A stretch of 64,000 nt of DNA from Mycolicibacterium austroafricanum. GTDB taxonomy: Bacteria; Actinomycetota; Actinomycetes; Mycobacteriales; Mycobacteriaceae. The position numbers and the translations under genes are program-made. Where the stretch lies: contig NZ_HG964450.1 in assembly GCF_000612725.1 (NCBI RefSeq), forward strand, positions 404,034-468,033, in the 5' to 3' direction. The notes below the pieces were generated by a model, which saw only the letters and a program-made list of their open reading frames with translations, ran no database searches and was not told the DNA's origin. Shown piece after piece: positions 7,805 to 17,445 of the stretch (position 1 is its first letter; each line of letters opens with the position of its first letter).

Positions 7805-8613
7805 CACGGTGATCCGCCGAACTCCGGACGCAGGACAGGAGCCAGCGCGGCGAGCGGGATCCGCGCCTGCACGGTCCCGCCGTCCATCGACCACTGCATC
7901 AGGCCCGGGGTGAAGTTCGTCGGGGTGTCCCGTCCGACCGGATAGTCCGGCATGTAGAGGATCAACTCGTCACCCGAGATCGCCCACGCCTTGTACCCGC
8001 CGGAGTACACCTTGTCCGGGGTCCAGCGGTCCGGGGTGAACGGATAGGTGCCGGGCTGGTGCGGCGGCGGCGCGGCGTCGAGGGCAGCCACGATGAACGG
8101 CGCACCCAGGCGCGGGATCTCGGCCAGGTGGTCGACGCCGGGTTTGAACAGATCGGCCAGCTGCACCTGCCGCCCGCCGACGAACGTGAAGGTGCGATAC
8201 GCATCACTGACGATGGGGGCGTTCGGATGCGCCAGGGCGTCGGTACCGACCGTGCCCGAGTACATCTCGTGGAAGACGGCCGTCATCGCCTCACCCCGGT
8301 GAAGGATCTGGAAGTGCTGCTCTCCGAAGCTGTTCTGCACCATCTTCGTCGCCGCGTTGCGCCAGTTGTTCATCAGGGTGGTGAGGTACGCCCGGATCAC
8401 GGGGTTCTCCACGAGATCACCGGGCAGCGCAATCCTGATGTCTCGGGTCGCTTTGCGCTCCGACACCACCGATGTCGTACAGAACTGCCCGTCCCACTGA
8501 CCGCCGAGTTCGTCACAGAACGACGCAGCTGACGCCGACGCGGGCGACGCGGTGGCCATCACGACCGACGCCAGCACAGCGGCAACACCACTGCACGTCA
8601 ACCGGCGTACCAT
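7804..8613 (-). CDS. secreted RsiV/DUF3298-like protein, mce-associated
   Basis: A 269-residue exported protein. The signal peptide (VRRLTCSGVAAVLASVV through SPASASA) ends near residue 30. The mature region has paired Cys (FCDELGGQWDGQFC) and a domain resembling DUF3298/RsiV (VSDAYRTFTFVGGRQVQLAD, LFKPG, and late GDELILYMPDY), which in other proteins binds glycans or lysozyme. The ATG at 8613 overlaps the preceding TAA (TAATG). The longer reading-frame start at 8643 would lie inside the Mam gene and is not preferred. The role in the mce system is inferred from position only. Confidence 0.7.
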   Translation of the reverse strand: MVRRLTCSGVAAVLASVVMATASPASASAASFCDELGGQWDGQFCTTSVVSERKATRDIRIALPGDLVENPVIRAYLTTLMNNWRNAATKMVQNSFGEQHFQILHRGEAMTAVFHEMYSGTVGTDALAHPNAPIVSDAYRTFTFVGGRQVQLADLFKPGVDHLAEIPRLGAPFIVAALDAAPPPHQPGTYPFTPDRWTPDKVYSGGYKAWAISGDELILYMPDYPVGRDTPTNFTPGLMQWSMDGGTVQARIPLAALAPVLRPEFGGSP

Positions 8614-9260
8614 TACGCCAACTCGACTTTGGCTGCGCGCCAACGCCCGTCGACGTACTCCATCGTCATCTTGATGCGGCTGCGGTCGATGCGAGGGTCC
8701 GGGACCGCGGAATTGGTCACCGACTGATCCACGAACAGCAACACCACCACCCGGCCCTCTTCCACCGACTGGATCGCCGACTCGACGACCACGCCGCGCG
8801 ATGCGGCCTTGTTGTCGATCAGCAACTGCCGCAGCTGCATACTGGATTCGGAGTACATGTCCTTGAACTCACCGGTGGCACCGTCGAGGACCTGGTTGAA
8901 GTTCTCGTCGACCTTCGCCGAATCGATACTCGTCAACACCTGCGCGTAGGTCACCGCGGCCTGGCGCGCCTGCTCGCCGGCCTGCGTCAGCTGGTGCTGT
9001 TTCCATGTCATCCAGCCGAGCACACCCGACACCGCCAGCAGCGCGGCGAACACCAGCGCGACGACGCCGAGCAGGACCCGGCGCCGCCATCCGCGGGCGG
9101 TCATCGGCTCATCCGGGTCCGAATCGTCGTCTGCAGGCTCGGTTTCGGTGTGCGCGTCGTCGACGTCGGCATCCCCGGGACCGGCGCCCTCGGGCGTCTG
9201 TTCGTCGTCGGCGCTCGTGTCGGGTTCGTCGTCGCGGGTGCTCTGCGTGGTGACCGTCAT
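8613..9260 (-). CDS. Mce-associated membrane protein (Mam)
   Basis: A 215-residue protein of the type encoded directly after mceF in mycobacterial mce operons. An acidic, low-complexity N-terminus (~1-55, rich in Asp/Glu/Thr) is followed by one membrane helix (RRVLLGVVALVFAALLAVSG) and an extracytoplasmic alpha+beta domain of NTF2-like type containing VTYAQVLTSID, DMYSESS and KMTMEYVDGRWRAAKVEL. Mam proteins are thought to stabilise or assemble Mce complexes. It begins 19 nt after mceF and is overlapped at its stop by the next gene. Confidence 0.85.
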   Translation of the reverse strand: MTVTTQSTRDDEPDTSADDEQTPEGAGPGDADVDDAHTETEPADDDSDPDEPMTARGWRRRVLLGVVALVFAALLAVSGVLGWMTWKQHQLTQAGEQARQAAVTYAQVLTSIDSAKVDENFNQVLDGATGEFKDMYSESSMQLRQLLIDNKAASRGVVVESAIQSVEEGRVVVLLFVDQSVTNSAVPDPRIDRSRIKMTMEYVDGRWRAAKVELA

Positions 9261-9279
9261 GTGTCAGTTCCTCGATATC

Positions 9280-10530
9280 TCAGCGGGGCGGCTCGATCGG
9301 AAGGGTGGGGCCGCCGTAGGGCGTCGGGATCGTGTAGCGGCCGCGCGGCGTCGGGTCGGTCTGGCGGCCCAGATCGGCGCCGGGCGGCGGCCCGGCGGTG
9401 TCGTCGCCGGCCGGCCGCGGCGCATTCTTGGCGCCGCGCACCAGAACTCCCGGATGGTCGTCGCGGCAGTAGTTGTACATGAACGGCTCCGGGAAATCGG
9501 CCGAGGACGGCGGCCGGCGCGGAGTTCCGTAATCACACGTGTACCGCGGGTAGATCTCACCGGTCGCCCACAGTCCGTTGTCGTGCATCGCGCTGCCGAT
9601 CGCGTCGAGCAGCGAGGTCCGGTAGTCCGGGAACAGCGCGTGCAGCGCGGGCACCCGAAGATAGAGCAGTTGCGAGGTGGTGGTCAGATTGCCGAGCAAC
9701 TGCACCATGGTGTCGGAGTTGTCGGCGAACAGGTTGTCGACGCTGTTCAGCGTGCCGGGGGCCCGATCGGTCAGCCGGCGGAAGCCGTCCCGCATCCGGT
9801 TGACACCGTCGAACGTCTGCGCCAGGTTGTCCGAGGCCACCTCGATGCCGGCATTCTTGTCGGCCGCCAGCGTGAACACCACACGACTGGTGCGCAGCAT
9901 GCTCGAGGTCTCGGGGAGCACCGAATCCAGCGTCGTCAGAAGGAAGGTGCCGCCGTCGATGATGTCGGCGAGCTTCTGCGGTCCGGCCTCGGTCATGCTC
10001 AGCTCGTGCTTGATCACCTCGAGCTTGCCGGGATCGACCTGGGACAGGGCCCCGTCGGCATTGGCGAGCAGATCCGCCAGGCTCACCGGCACGGTGGTGT
10101 TGTCCTGGGCGATGACACTGCCGTTCTCCAGATACGGGCCGGCGTCGGAGTCGGCGACGAAGTCGATGTACTGCTCACCGGCCGGCGACAGACCCGACAC
10201 CCGCACCGCGCTCGACATCGGTACCGCCACAGACGAATCCATCGACACGACGGCGTTCACTCCGGCCGGGGTGATGTCGAGGCGTTCCACCCGGCCGATC
10301 GGCACACCGCGCAACGTCACATTCTGGTTCGGCAGCAGGCCCGCCGACTCCGGCAGCTGCACCGTGACCCGGTAGCTCTTCGCGAGCGGATTGACCTGCA
10401 GCGCACCGACGAACAGATAGGCCGCGGCGACGACCAGGATGAAGACCAGCGCCCCGGCGGACAGCCACGCCCGGCCGCGGTGGACCGTCCGGACCACCCG
10501 GACGACGGAGTCGGCGAGTGCGTTGATCAT
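9280..10530 (-). CDS. MceF, MlaD-domain substrate-binding subunit
   Basis: A 416-residue sixth Mce subunit. One N-terminal membrane helix (AGALVFILVVAAAYLFVGAL) anchors it. The MCE/MlaD domain follows at about residues 40-125 (SYRVTVQLPESAGLLPNQNV, LRGVPIGRVERLD), then a long helical region and a C-terminal Pro-rich tail. The protein should sit with the other five Mce subunits as a periplasm-spanning lipid conduit fed by the YrbE permease. The ATG at 10530 overlaps the stop of mceE (TGATG). Confidence 0.9.
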   Translation of the reverse strand: MINALADSVVRVVRTVHRGRAWLSAGALVFILVVAAAYLFVGALQVNPLAKSYRVTVQLPESAGLLPNQNVTLRGVPIGRVERLDITPAGVNAVVSMDSSVAVPMSSAVRVSGLSPAGEQYIDFVADSDAGPYLENGSVIAQDNTTVPVSLADLLANADGALSQVDPGKLEVIKHELSMTEAGPQKLADIIDGGTFLLTTLDSVLPETSSMLRTSRVVFTLAADKNAGIEVASDNLAQTFDGVNRMRDGFRRLTDRAPGTLNSVDNLFADNSDTMVQLLGNLTTTSQLLYLRVPALHALFPDYRTSLLDAIGSAMHDNGLWATGEIYPRYTCDYGTPRRPPSSADFPEPFMYNYCRDDHPGVLVRGAKNAPRPAGDDTAGPPPGADLGRQTDPTPRGRYTIPTPYGGPTLPIEPPR

Positions 10531-11768
10531 CACGGCACCCCCGGTGCCGGCGGCGCGACAGCCGGCGCAGGTCCGGGCGGTACCGGCCCGGGCGGCGCGA
10601 GCTCCCACTGCCCCGGCTCGGTGGGACTCGGGATCACCGGCATCTGGGGCACTTCCGGCCCCTTGCCCACCACCCGCTCCTGCAGCCGCAGCAACGTGTA
10701 GCGCAACGAGCCGACCAACTGGTGCCAGTTGTAGCGTTTGGGGCCGTGCAGACCGGGATCGCCGGCGAAGCCGATGTCGGGGATCGAGCCGAGGACGAGG
10801 CGGTCGATGCTGGCGCGCACGGCGATGGCATTGCTCGTCGTGGATTTGATGAACGGCGGCATCAACCGGTTCAACGAGTAGAGATCCGCACCCGGGGCCA
10901 GCACGACGTCGTTCCAGGCGCCGGCGATCCTGCTCGCGTCCGCGATCACGCTGCGCCCACTGGTGTCGGTCCCGGCGATCGACGGAAATTTCCTGAGCTG
11001 TTCGGTGGTCGCGCCGACGGTCAGGACCAGGTCGGCGATGCCGTTCGTCTGGGCGGCCAGCGTACTGGTGGCGGGCGCCGCGGCGTCCATCACCTCGGCC
11101 AGGGACTGGTTCTTGGCCTCCAGTTGCGCTGCCAACTGCGAGGTCTCGGTCAGCGCGGTCTTGATCTCCTCGGAGCGGCCGTTCAGGGTGCCCAGGGTGT
11201 GGTTGGTCTTGCGGATGAGCTCACCGAACGCCTGACCCTGGTCGCCGGTGGCCTTCCCGAGACCGTTGATGATGTTGGTGAAGTTGCGGACGGCTCCGCC
11301 GTTGACCAGGATCGCCGCCGAACTCAGCACGGACTCGACGGTGGCCGCCGCGGTGGTCGACTCGAGGCCGATGGTGTCGCCGTCGGTGAGCAGCGGCGTG
11401 CCCTGCCCTGCCGACGGAGGTGGCTTGATGGAGACGAAGACGTCGCCCAGCGGTGTCGCCGAACGCAATTCGGCGGTACTGCCCACCGGCAGCAACACCC
11501 CTTCCCTGATCCGCAGGGTCGTCACCGCCGTGTAGTCGCGGGCCTGCATCGATTCCAGTTGACCGATGTCGGCGCCGGCGAGTTTGACCTTGGCCATCGC
11601 CGGCAGGTTCAGAGCGTTGGAGAACACGGCGGTGAGCGTGTAGCCGCCCGAACCGCCGCCGGGGGCAGGCAGCGGCAGACTCGACAAACCCTCTGTCGCA
11701 CAGGAGGTCACCGACAGGCAGGTGGTCATCGCTACCGCCAGTGCCGAAGCCGCTCGGCGCGTCATCAT
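10530..11768 (-). CDS. MceE, Mce-family lipoprotein (LprK-like)
   Basis: A 412-residue Mce subunit with a lipoprotein signal: MTRRAASALAVAMTTCLSV followed by the lipobox VTSC, giving an acylated Cys near residue 23. The MCE domain comes next (TLTAVFSNALNLPAMAKVKL, GADIGQLESM), then helices with a KNQSLAEVMDAAAP pattern and a Pro-rich end. MceE is the lipoprotein member of each mce operon. Two adjacent ATGs (11768 and 11765) overlap the mceD stop; the first is used. Confidence 0.9.
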   Translation of the reverse strand: MMTRRAASALAVAMTTCLSVTSCATEGLSSLPLPAPGGGSGGYTLTAVFSNALNLPAMAKVKLAGADIGQLESMQARDYTAVTTLRIREGVLLPVGSTAELRSATPLGDVFVSIKPPPSAGQGTPLLTDGDTIGLESTTAAATVESVLSSAAILVNGGAVRNFTNIINGLGKATGDQGQAFGELIRKTNHTLGTLNGRSEEIKTALTETSQLAAQLEAKNQSLAEVMDAAAPATSTLAAQTNGIADLVLTVGATTEQLRKFPSIAGTDTSGRSVIADASRIAGAWNDVVLAPGADLYSLNRLMPPFIKSTTSNAIAVRASIDRLVLGSIPDIGFAGDPGLHGPKRYNWHQLVGSLRYTLLRLQERVVGKGPEVPQMPVIPSPTEPGQWELAPPGPVPPGPAPAVAPPAPGVP

Positions 11769-12883
11769 TTCTGCCCCATCGCCGTCAGACCGTCGAGCAC
11801 GTAGCTCAACCCGAAGTCCGGGCCGAAATCCTGCAGTGTGCCGGTGCTGCAGCCGAGTTGACGCAACCCCATCATGTTGCACATCTCCTTGACCGTCTGG
11901 GTGTCGAACAGCACCTTGTCGGTCAGCACATGCATGCGGACGGCCCCGTTGGTCCGGTCGATCGCGTTGTAGATGTTGTCCAGCGTCATCGGTGTGACGT
12001 CCAGGAACTCGGCCAGGTCGCGTTGATGGTCGACGGTCGTGGTGACCGCGGTGTTGCCGTTGGTGACGATCTGCCTGATCGCCTCCCGGTGGGTGTCGAG
12101 CACCTCGCCGAACTGGACGATCACCTCGTTGAGCTTCTTGCCGGTGGTTCCGGTGCCGAAGTTCTCGTCGGCCAGGACCTGGCTGAGCTGCCGCACACTG
12201 GAACCGAACTCGCGCAGCGTCGCGTCGTTGTCGGCAGCGGCCTGCGACAGCGTGCTGACGTTGCGGATGATGGTGGTCAGCTGGTCGCGGGTCACCTGAC
12301 CGTGATCGGCGCTCAGCCGCAGCGCGGTGGACAGTTCCCCGAGCGCGTCCTTCATCTGCTGACCGTTGCCGTCGGCGATCGCGGCGGATGCGTTCACCAC
12401 GTCGGCGACGGGACCGCCGCCCCGGCCGTCCCCGCGCAGCGAGGTCGACAGCTTGTCCAGAACGTCGAGCACACGGGCGAATTCGACGGGCGTCCTAGTG
12501 CGGTTCAAACCGATGGTGTCGTGATCGCGCAGGGTCGGGCCGTCGCCGCGATACGGCGGCGTCAGCTCGATCTGCCGGTCGGTGAGGATCGAGTTCGAGA
12601 TCGTCACCGCCTGGACATCCGCGGGCACCTGCACGTCGCCGTCCACGGTGAACTCGACCTCGACGTAGCCGCCCTTGGGCTCGATCCGGACGACCTTGCC
12701 GACCGGCATGCCCAGCACGGCGACCGTGTTGCCCTCGTAAAGTCCTGCCGCACTGTCGAACTGGGCGGTGACCGTGATCGCGTCCAGACGGTCCGACAGA
12801 AAGGACCACCCGATCGCGGCGACGGCGACGACCGCGACCAGACCGGCGACCACCAGCGCCGTCACCTTCGCCCGGCCGCTCAC
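11765..12883 (-). CDS. MceD, MlaD-domain substrate-binding subunit
   Basis: A 372-residue Mce subunit. The membrane anchor is KVTALVVAGLVAVVAVAAIG, and the MCE domain spans about residues 35-115 (TVTAQFDSAAGLYEGNTVAV, LGMPVGKVVRIE). A long alpha-helical region follows. The GTG at 12883 makes a 4-nt GTGA overlap with mceC; the open frame upstream of it would overlap mceC further and lacks family similarity. It acts in the Mce lipid import complex. Confidence 0.9.
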   Translation of the reverse strand: MSGRAKVTALVVAGLVAVVAVAAIGWSFLSDRLDAITVTAQFDSAAGLYEGNTVAVLGMPVGKVVRIEPKGGYVEVEFTVDGDVQVPADVQAVTISNSILTDRQIELTPPYRGDGPTLRDHDTIGLNRTRTPVEFARVLDVLDKLSTSLRGDGRGGGPVADVVNASAAIADGNGQQMKDALGELSTALRLSADHGQVTRDQLTTIIRNVSTLSQAAADNDATLREFGSSVRQLSQVLADENFGTGTTGKKLNEVIVQFGEVLDTHREAIRQIVTNGNTAVTTTVDHQRDLAEFLDVTPMTLDNIYNAIDRTNGAVRMHVLTDKVLFDTQTVKEMCNMMGLRQLGCSTGTLQDFGPDFGLSYVLDGLTAMGQK

Positions 12884-13917
12884 TTGCAGTCCTGGAAGTA
12901 CTGGATCATCCCGAACTGTTTGGCCCTGCCGCTGATCGCGCACATCCAGGAATCCACCAGCAACCCGTTGGCCGCGTTGAACTCGACGGCGTTACCCATC
13001 CCGGTGGCATTGGCCAGGCCGCGCAGCGCGGGCGGGCCGGACTGCAGGATGCTGCGGAGCAGATCGTCGTTCTGCCCGAGCATGTCGGAGAGTTCGCGCA
13101 CGTTGACCAACAGGGCCTCCAGTTCCGGGCGGTCCTCGATGACGATGTCGCCGAGCGTCTGGACGAGGTTGGTGATCGCGTTCATCATCGCCTGGAACGA
13201 TGCCCGTCGGAGCACGAATTCGCCGACGAGATCGTTGCCCTGCCGAACCAGGCTCCCGATGTTCGCCTGCTGGCGGCGCAGTGTGTTGCTGACGACTTCG
13301 GTTGTCTCCAACAGTGATCCGAGCTGGTCCCGGCGGTCGGCGATGATCGTCGACAGTGTGTAGGTGTTCTCCAGCGCCTGCGGCAGGATCTCCGGCATGC
13401 CCTGCAGCTGGCGGCCGAGAATGCTGAGCGTCTCGGCGAACTTGTCGGAGTCGACCTGCTCGAAGGTGGTGGTGACGTCGGTCAGCGCCTCCTGCAGGTC
13501 GTAGGGCACCTCGGTGTGGGACAGGTCGAAGTGGCGGTCGGGTAATGCGCCCGTGCCTTCGGGCTCCAGGGACAGATACCGCGAACCCAGGATGGTGGTT
13601 ACCTTGATGACGGCGCGGGAATCCTCGCCGAGGTCCACGTCGTTGCGCACCGTGAAGCGCGCCTCGACGTGGTCGCCGGCGAGCTTCATGTCGGTCACCT
13701 CTCCGACCGGAATACCGGCCACGCTCACCGGATTTCCCGGCTGCAGCGCTGCGGCCTGCAGGAACTGCGCGGTGAACGTGCGGTATCCGACGTCGGCGGC
13801 CTTGATCAGCAGGAGCGCACCGACCAGCACGGCGACCACGACGACCGCGACGGTCCCCAGCCACGCCTTGTGATAGCTCTCCAGCCGCCGGCGGCGGCGC
13901 TTCGTCTGCTCAGCCAT
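12880..13917 (-). CDS. MceC, MlaD-domain substrate-binding subunit
   Basis: A 345-residue Mce subunit with a basic N-terminus, a membrane anchor (AWLGTVAVVVVAVLVGALLL) and the MCE domain (FTAQFLQAAALQPGNPVSVA, GIPVGEVTDMKL). The helical C-terminal part ends in a Cys-containing segment (DSWMCAISG, YFQDCK). The start overlaps the mceB stop by 8 nt. It is a component of the same envelope-spanning lipid transporter. Confidence 0.9.
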   Translation of the reverse strand: MAEQTKRRRRRLESYHKAWLGTVAVVVVAVLVGALLLIKAADVGYRTFTAQFLQAAALQPGNPVSVAGIPVGEVTDMKLAGDHVEARFTVRNDVDLGEDSRAVIKVTTILGSRYLSLEPEGTGALPDRHFDLSHTEVPYDLQEALTDVTTTFEQVDSDKFAETLSILGRQLQGMPEILPQALENTYTLSTIIADRRDQLGSLLETTEVVSNTLRRQQANIGSLVRQGNDLVGEFVLRRASFQAMMNAITNLVQTLGDIVIEDRPELEALLVNVRELSDMLGQNDDLLRSILQSGPPALRGLANATGMGNAVEFNAANGLLVDSWMCAISGRAKQFGMIQYFQDCK

Positions 13918-14965
13918 TGGCCATGTTCCTGCACTTCGGGGAGTACTGGGCGTCGTTACCCGGGGTGGCCGCGTCGACGATGATCGGCGTCACGTCGTTG
14001 AGGCCCGGGAAGAATCCGGTGGTGTTGAGGTCACACGCGTAGGCGTTGGCGTAGGCACCCTCACTGGTGATCCGCGCAAACCCCTTGAGCAGCAACGGGA
14101 GATTCGCCCCGGTGAAGGCGAGCTGAGGCTCGATACTCACCAGGTGTTGGGCGAAACCCGGCTCCCGCTCGATGAGTTCGTTCAGCGACGGGTACACGTC
14201 GTCGCTGACGGTGGACAGCCGACTGACGACCCGCGAGATCGATCCGGTCGAGTCCACCAGTTCCTGCCGCTGGGCATCGAAGATCGACACCGCGGCCTGT
14301 GTCTCGGTCAGCACCTGGTCCATGCTGTCGTTGTGCTTGGCCAGATTCGACATCACCGTGTTCAGGTCGGTGATCACCGCGCCGAGTTCTTCGTCGTGGC
14401 CGGCGAACGATTCGGTCAGCTGGGAGGTCTGATCCACCAGCGCGACCAGTGACGCCTCGTCACCCTGCAGCGACTGGATCACCCCCTGGGTCAGATCGTC
14501 CGCGGCCTGCGGGTCGAGCAGGCTGAACAACGGCTCGTATCCGTTGAGCAGCGTGGTCACGTCGAACGACGGATCGGACCGCTCGAGAGGCAGCACGCTG
14601 CCGGCCGGCAGCGGCACCGGCTCCCCCTGGCTGCCCAGGGTGAGACCGAGATAGCGCTGCCCGACGATGTTCTGGTAGGTCACCGACGCCACGGTCGTGC
14701 CGAGGACCTGCTGGTCGCTCTGCACCACGAACGAGACCTTCGCGAGTTTGCCGTCCAGCTCGATCTTTTCGACCCTGCCGACGCGAACACCGGCCATCCG
14801 GACGTCGTCACCCTCACGCAACCCGAAGACGTCGGTGAACATCGCCGAATACGGCACCTTCTCCCCGGCCACATCCCGGCGCAGGGTCACATACACCAGC
14901 CACGTCAACGTGATCGCGACGACCATGAACAACGACAGGCCTATCAACGGACCGCGGTACTTCAT
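13910..14965 (-). CDS. MceB, MlaD-domain substrate-binding subunit
   Basis: A 351-residue Mce subunit: N-terminal anchor (IGLSLFMVVAITLTWLVYV), then the MCE domain at about residues 35-115 (YSAMFTDVFGLREGDDVRMA, GVRVGRVEKIEL), and a helical domain with DQTSQLTESFAGHDEELGAV. Its ATG overlaps the mceA stop by 1 nt. Two Cys near the end (YACDLNTTG, SPKCRNM) may pair in the periplasm. Confidence 0.9.
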   Translation of the reverse strand: MKYRGPLIGLSLFMVVAITLTWLVYVTLRRDVAGEKVPYSAMFTDVFGLREGDDVRMAGVRVGRVEKIELDGKLAKVSFVVQSDQQVLGTTVASVTYQNIVGQRYLGLTLGSQGEPVPLPAGSVLPLERSDPSFDVTTLLNGYEPLFSLLDPQAADDLTQGVIQSLQGDEASLVALVDQTSQLTESFAGHDEELGAVITDLNTVMSNLAKHNDSMDQVLTETQAAVSIFDAQRQELVDSTGSISRVVSRLSTVSDDVYPSLNELIEREPGFAQHLVSIEPQLAFTGANLPLLLKGFARITSEGAYANAYACDLNTTGFFPGLNDVTPIIVDAATPGNDAQYSPKCRNMANG

Positions 14966-16587
14966 CAGGGCTCCCCGTCGATCGACACCGTGGTCCCGCG
15001 CGCCAGAGGCCCGAGCAGCAACTGGGTCGCCGGGGTCGCGTGCCGGCCCGTGATCAGGCTGAGTTGGCGTTGCTCCTGTTGGCTACCAACGGGTCCCACG
15101 TTGCCTCCATAGGACGCCGGTGCGAACGGGGCTTCCGCGGACCCAGGCCCGGGCGCCGCCGGTGCGGGTGCGGGTGCGGGTGCCGCCGGTGCGGGAGCGG
15201 CGGGACGCGGAGGTGGGTCGCCCGGCTTCGGCGCCACCGGCGCCGGCGGTGACAGTGGAGCGGGGAGCTGAGGCGGGGGCACCAGCGCCGGGTTCGCGGT
15301 CAGCGGTACCGGCGGGGACGGCGGCATCCACGGTGGCAGCGGCGGATTCGGGTCGGCGAGGCTGGGATTCGGATTCACCAGCGGCGGACCGACCGCGATC
15401 AGGTTTCCGCTGGGGCCGATCTCGGTGCCGGGCGGCGGTTGCAGATCCTTCGGCGGCTGATAGTTCTGCGGCAGCAACACATCCGGCAGCGCCGCGCGGG
15501 TCGGCACCAGCGGCGCGGTGTAGCAGCTGGGCCCCTTCAGACCGGCGTACTGCGGGCAATCCGCCCGTGTGTAGGAGTAGGTCGGCGTGAAGGACAGGTT
15601 GATCCGTATGTTGCCGATGTCGTGCTCGTGTATCCACACCTCGTCGAAGAACTTGCGCGACAACTCGTTCAGCTTCACGAACGCCGGAACCCAGTGCCGG
15701 GACGTGTCGGCGAGGCTGCCGATGACGGGGGTCATCTCGGTGGTGATCCGCACCAGGCGGTCGGCGTGGTTGTCGAACGCGGTGCGGGTGGTCTCGGAGG
15801 TCCGGATGCCGCCGTTGACCAGAGAGGTCAGCTGCGCGCTCTGTTCCACCAACGTCTGCATCGGCTGCACCGCCTGGTGCAGCGCATCGACGAGTTCGGG
15901 GGCGGTCTGCTGCAGACCGCGCGTCGCATCGACGAGCGCGGAGACCGTCGTCGGCCCGGGCTCGGTCGCCACGATCCGATCGAGTTCGTCGACCATGCGG
16001 TTGAGTTGGGCACCGGAGGTGAGCAGTTCGGTGCGACGGTCCTCGGTCGCCGCGTGGACCGCGGCGAGGATGCCGACGGTGTCGTCCTCGCGACCGCGGC
16101 CCGTCGCGGCGAGGATGTCGCGCAGCTTGCTGATCGTCGTCTGGAACAGCACGGTCGGCAGCTCGGTGTCCTCGGGGATCTCGGCGCCGGGCTGAATCGG
16201 GGGCCCACCGGAGCCGACGAGCTGGACCGACGACACCGCGAACACATTGCTCGGCACCACCCGCGCGGTGACGTTCGCCGGGATCGACCTGGCGTATTCG
16301 GGTTTGAGATCGATGTGGACGAAGTTGGGTTCACCGTTCTCGGCGGGGGTGACGTCGTCGACCGCGCCGACCAGCACGCCGTGGTACTTCACGTCGGAGC
16401 GCTGCGGAAGACCGTCGCCGACGTTGACCATCGCGGCGACGACGCGCACCCGCGGGTCGAGCCGGCCCGTCGACTTGACCAGCAGCACCGCGGTCACGAT
16501 CGACACGATCGCCAGCACGGCCACACCGCAGACCAGCAGCTGGCGGTCGGAGGGTCCGCGCCCGTCGAATTCGAACGAGTTCGCCAT
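14965..16587 (-). CDS. MceA, MlaD-domain substrate-binding subunit with long Pro/Ala tail
   Basis: A 540-residue first Mce subunit. The membrane anchor is LLVCGVAVLAIVSIVTAVLL; the MCE domain lies at about 40-125 (VVAAMVNVGDGLPQRSDVKY, GVLVGAVDDV). A helical region follows, and after about residue 365 there is an unusually long, low-complexity Pro/Ala tail (about 150 residues) with many PAPAPA and NPxxxxP runs, suited to spanning peptidoglycan. Two Cys (ADCPQYAG, PSCYTAP) precede the tail. It begins directly after the yrbEB stop with no gap. Confidence 0.9.
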   Translation of the reverse strand: MANSFEFDGRGPSDRQLLVCGVAVLAIVSIVTAVLLVKSTGRLDPRVRVVAAMVNVGDGLPQRSDVKYHGVLVGAVDDVTPAENGEPNFVHIDLKPEYARSIPANVTARVVPSNVFAVSSVQLVGSGGPPIQPGAEIPEDTELPTVLFQTTISKLRDILAATGRGREDDTVGILAAVHAATEDRRTELLTSGAQLNRMVDELDRIVATEPGPTTVSALVDATRGLQQTAPELVDALHQAVQPMQTLVEQSAQLTSLVNGGIRTSETTRTAFDNHADRLVRITTEMTPVIGSLADTSRHWVPAFVKLNELSRKFFDEVWIHEHDIGNIRINLSFTPTYSYTRADCPQYAGLKGPSCYTAPLVPTRAALPDVLLPQNYQPPKDLQPPPGTEIGPSGNLIAVGPPLVNPNPSLADPNPPLPPWMPPSPPVPLTANPALVPPPQLPAPLSPPAPVAPKPGDPPPRPAAPAPAAPAPAPAPAAPGPGSAEAPFAPASYGGNVGPVGSQQEQRQLSLITGRHATPATQLLLGPLARGTTVSIDGEP

Positions 16588-17445
16588 CTAGCCGCCGAAC
16601 CTCGCTCCCGCGTCGACCGACCACAGCGCCATGGTCAGCAGCATGTTCACCATGATCACCACCGTGATGCTCGCCCGCATCGCGTGACCGGCGGCGACGC
16701 CCACCCCGACCGGACCGCCGCTGGCGTAGAAGCCGTAGTAGCACTGCACCGTGGAGGCGATCCACACGAAGATGACGGTCTTGAGTACCGAGTAGAGGAT
16801 GTCCTGCCCCGACAGCATCAGCGTGAAGTAGTGCATGTACGAGCCGGTGGATCCGCCGCTGATGACCATCACGACGGCCTGGGTGGTCAGGTAACTGACC
16901 GCCAGGCAGACGACATAGAGCGGGATGACCGCGATCACCGAGGCCATCAACCTGGTTGTGACGAGGTACGGAATCGGCCTGATGCCAAGGGATTTGAGGG
17001 CGTCGATCTCCTCGGCGATCCGCATCGACCCCAGCTGCGCGGTGAACCGGCACCCTGCCTGGGTGGCGAACGCGAGCGACGCGGCGATGGGCGCGAGTTC
17101 GCGTGTGTTGACCAGTGAGGAGATGATTCCGGTCGCGGGCCCCAGACCGAGCATGTCCAGGAAGTTGTATCCCTCGATGCCGACCAGGGCGCCGACGGTG
17201 ATGCCCAGCACGATCGCCACCCCGGCGGTCCCGCCGCCGACGACCAAAGAGCCGTTGCCCCAGGCGATGTCGGAGAGCAGCCGGACGAACTCCTTGCGGT
17301 AGTGGCTGATCGCCACCGGGATCCCGAGGAGTGCCCGGACGAAGAACACCAGCATGTGCCCGAGCCGGATGATCGGCGTGGCGAGCATCCGGTAGGCCTT
17401 TTTGGCCGGCCGCACAACGGCCGGTGAGAACGTCGACGCGGACAT
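16588..17445 (-). CDS. YrbE-family (MlaE-like) permease, subunit B
   Basis: A 285-residue integral membrane permease of the ABC-type Mce importer, related to MlaE. Hydrophobic segments and the conserved cytoplasmic loop ATQAGCRFTAQLGSMRIAEE, then IDALKSLGIRPIPYLV, are visible; this loop would contact the Mkl-type ATPase encoded elsewhere. It is the second gene of the operon, and its start abuts the stop of yrbEA. Confidence 0.92.
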   Translation of the reverse strand: MSASTFSPAVVRPAKKAYRMLATPIIRLGHMLVFFVRALLGIPVAISHYRKEFVRLLSDIAWGNGSLVVGGGTAGVAIVLGITVGALVGIEGYNFLDMLGLGPATGIISSLVNTRELAPIAASLAFATQAGCRFTAQLGSMRIAEEIDALKSLGIRPIPYLVTTRLMASVIAVIPLYVVCLAVSYLTTQAVVMVISGGSTGSYMHYFTLMLSGQDILYSVLKTVIFVWIASTVQCYYGFYASGGPVGVGVAAGHAMRASITVVIMVNMLLTMALWSVDAGARFGG

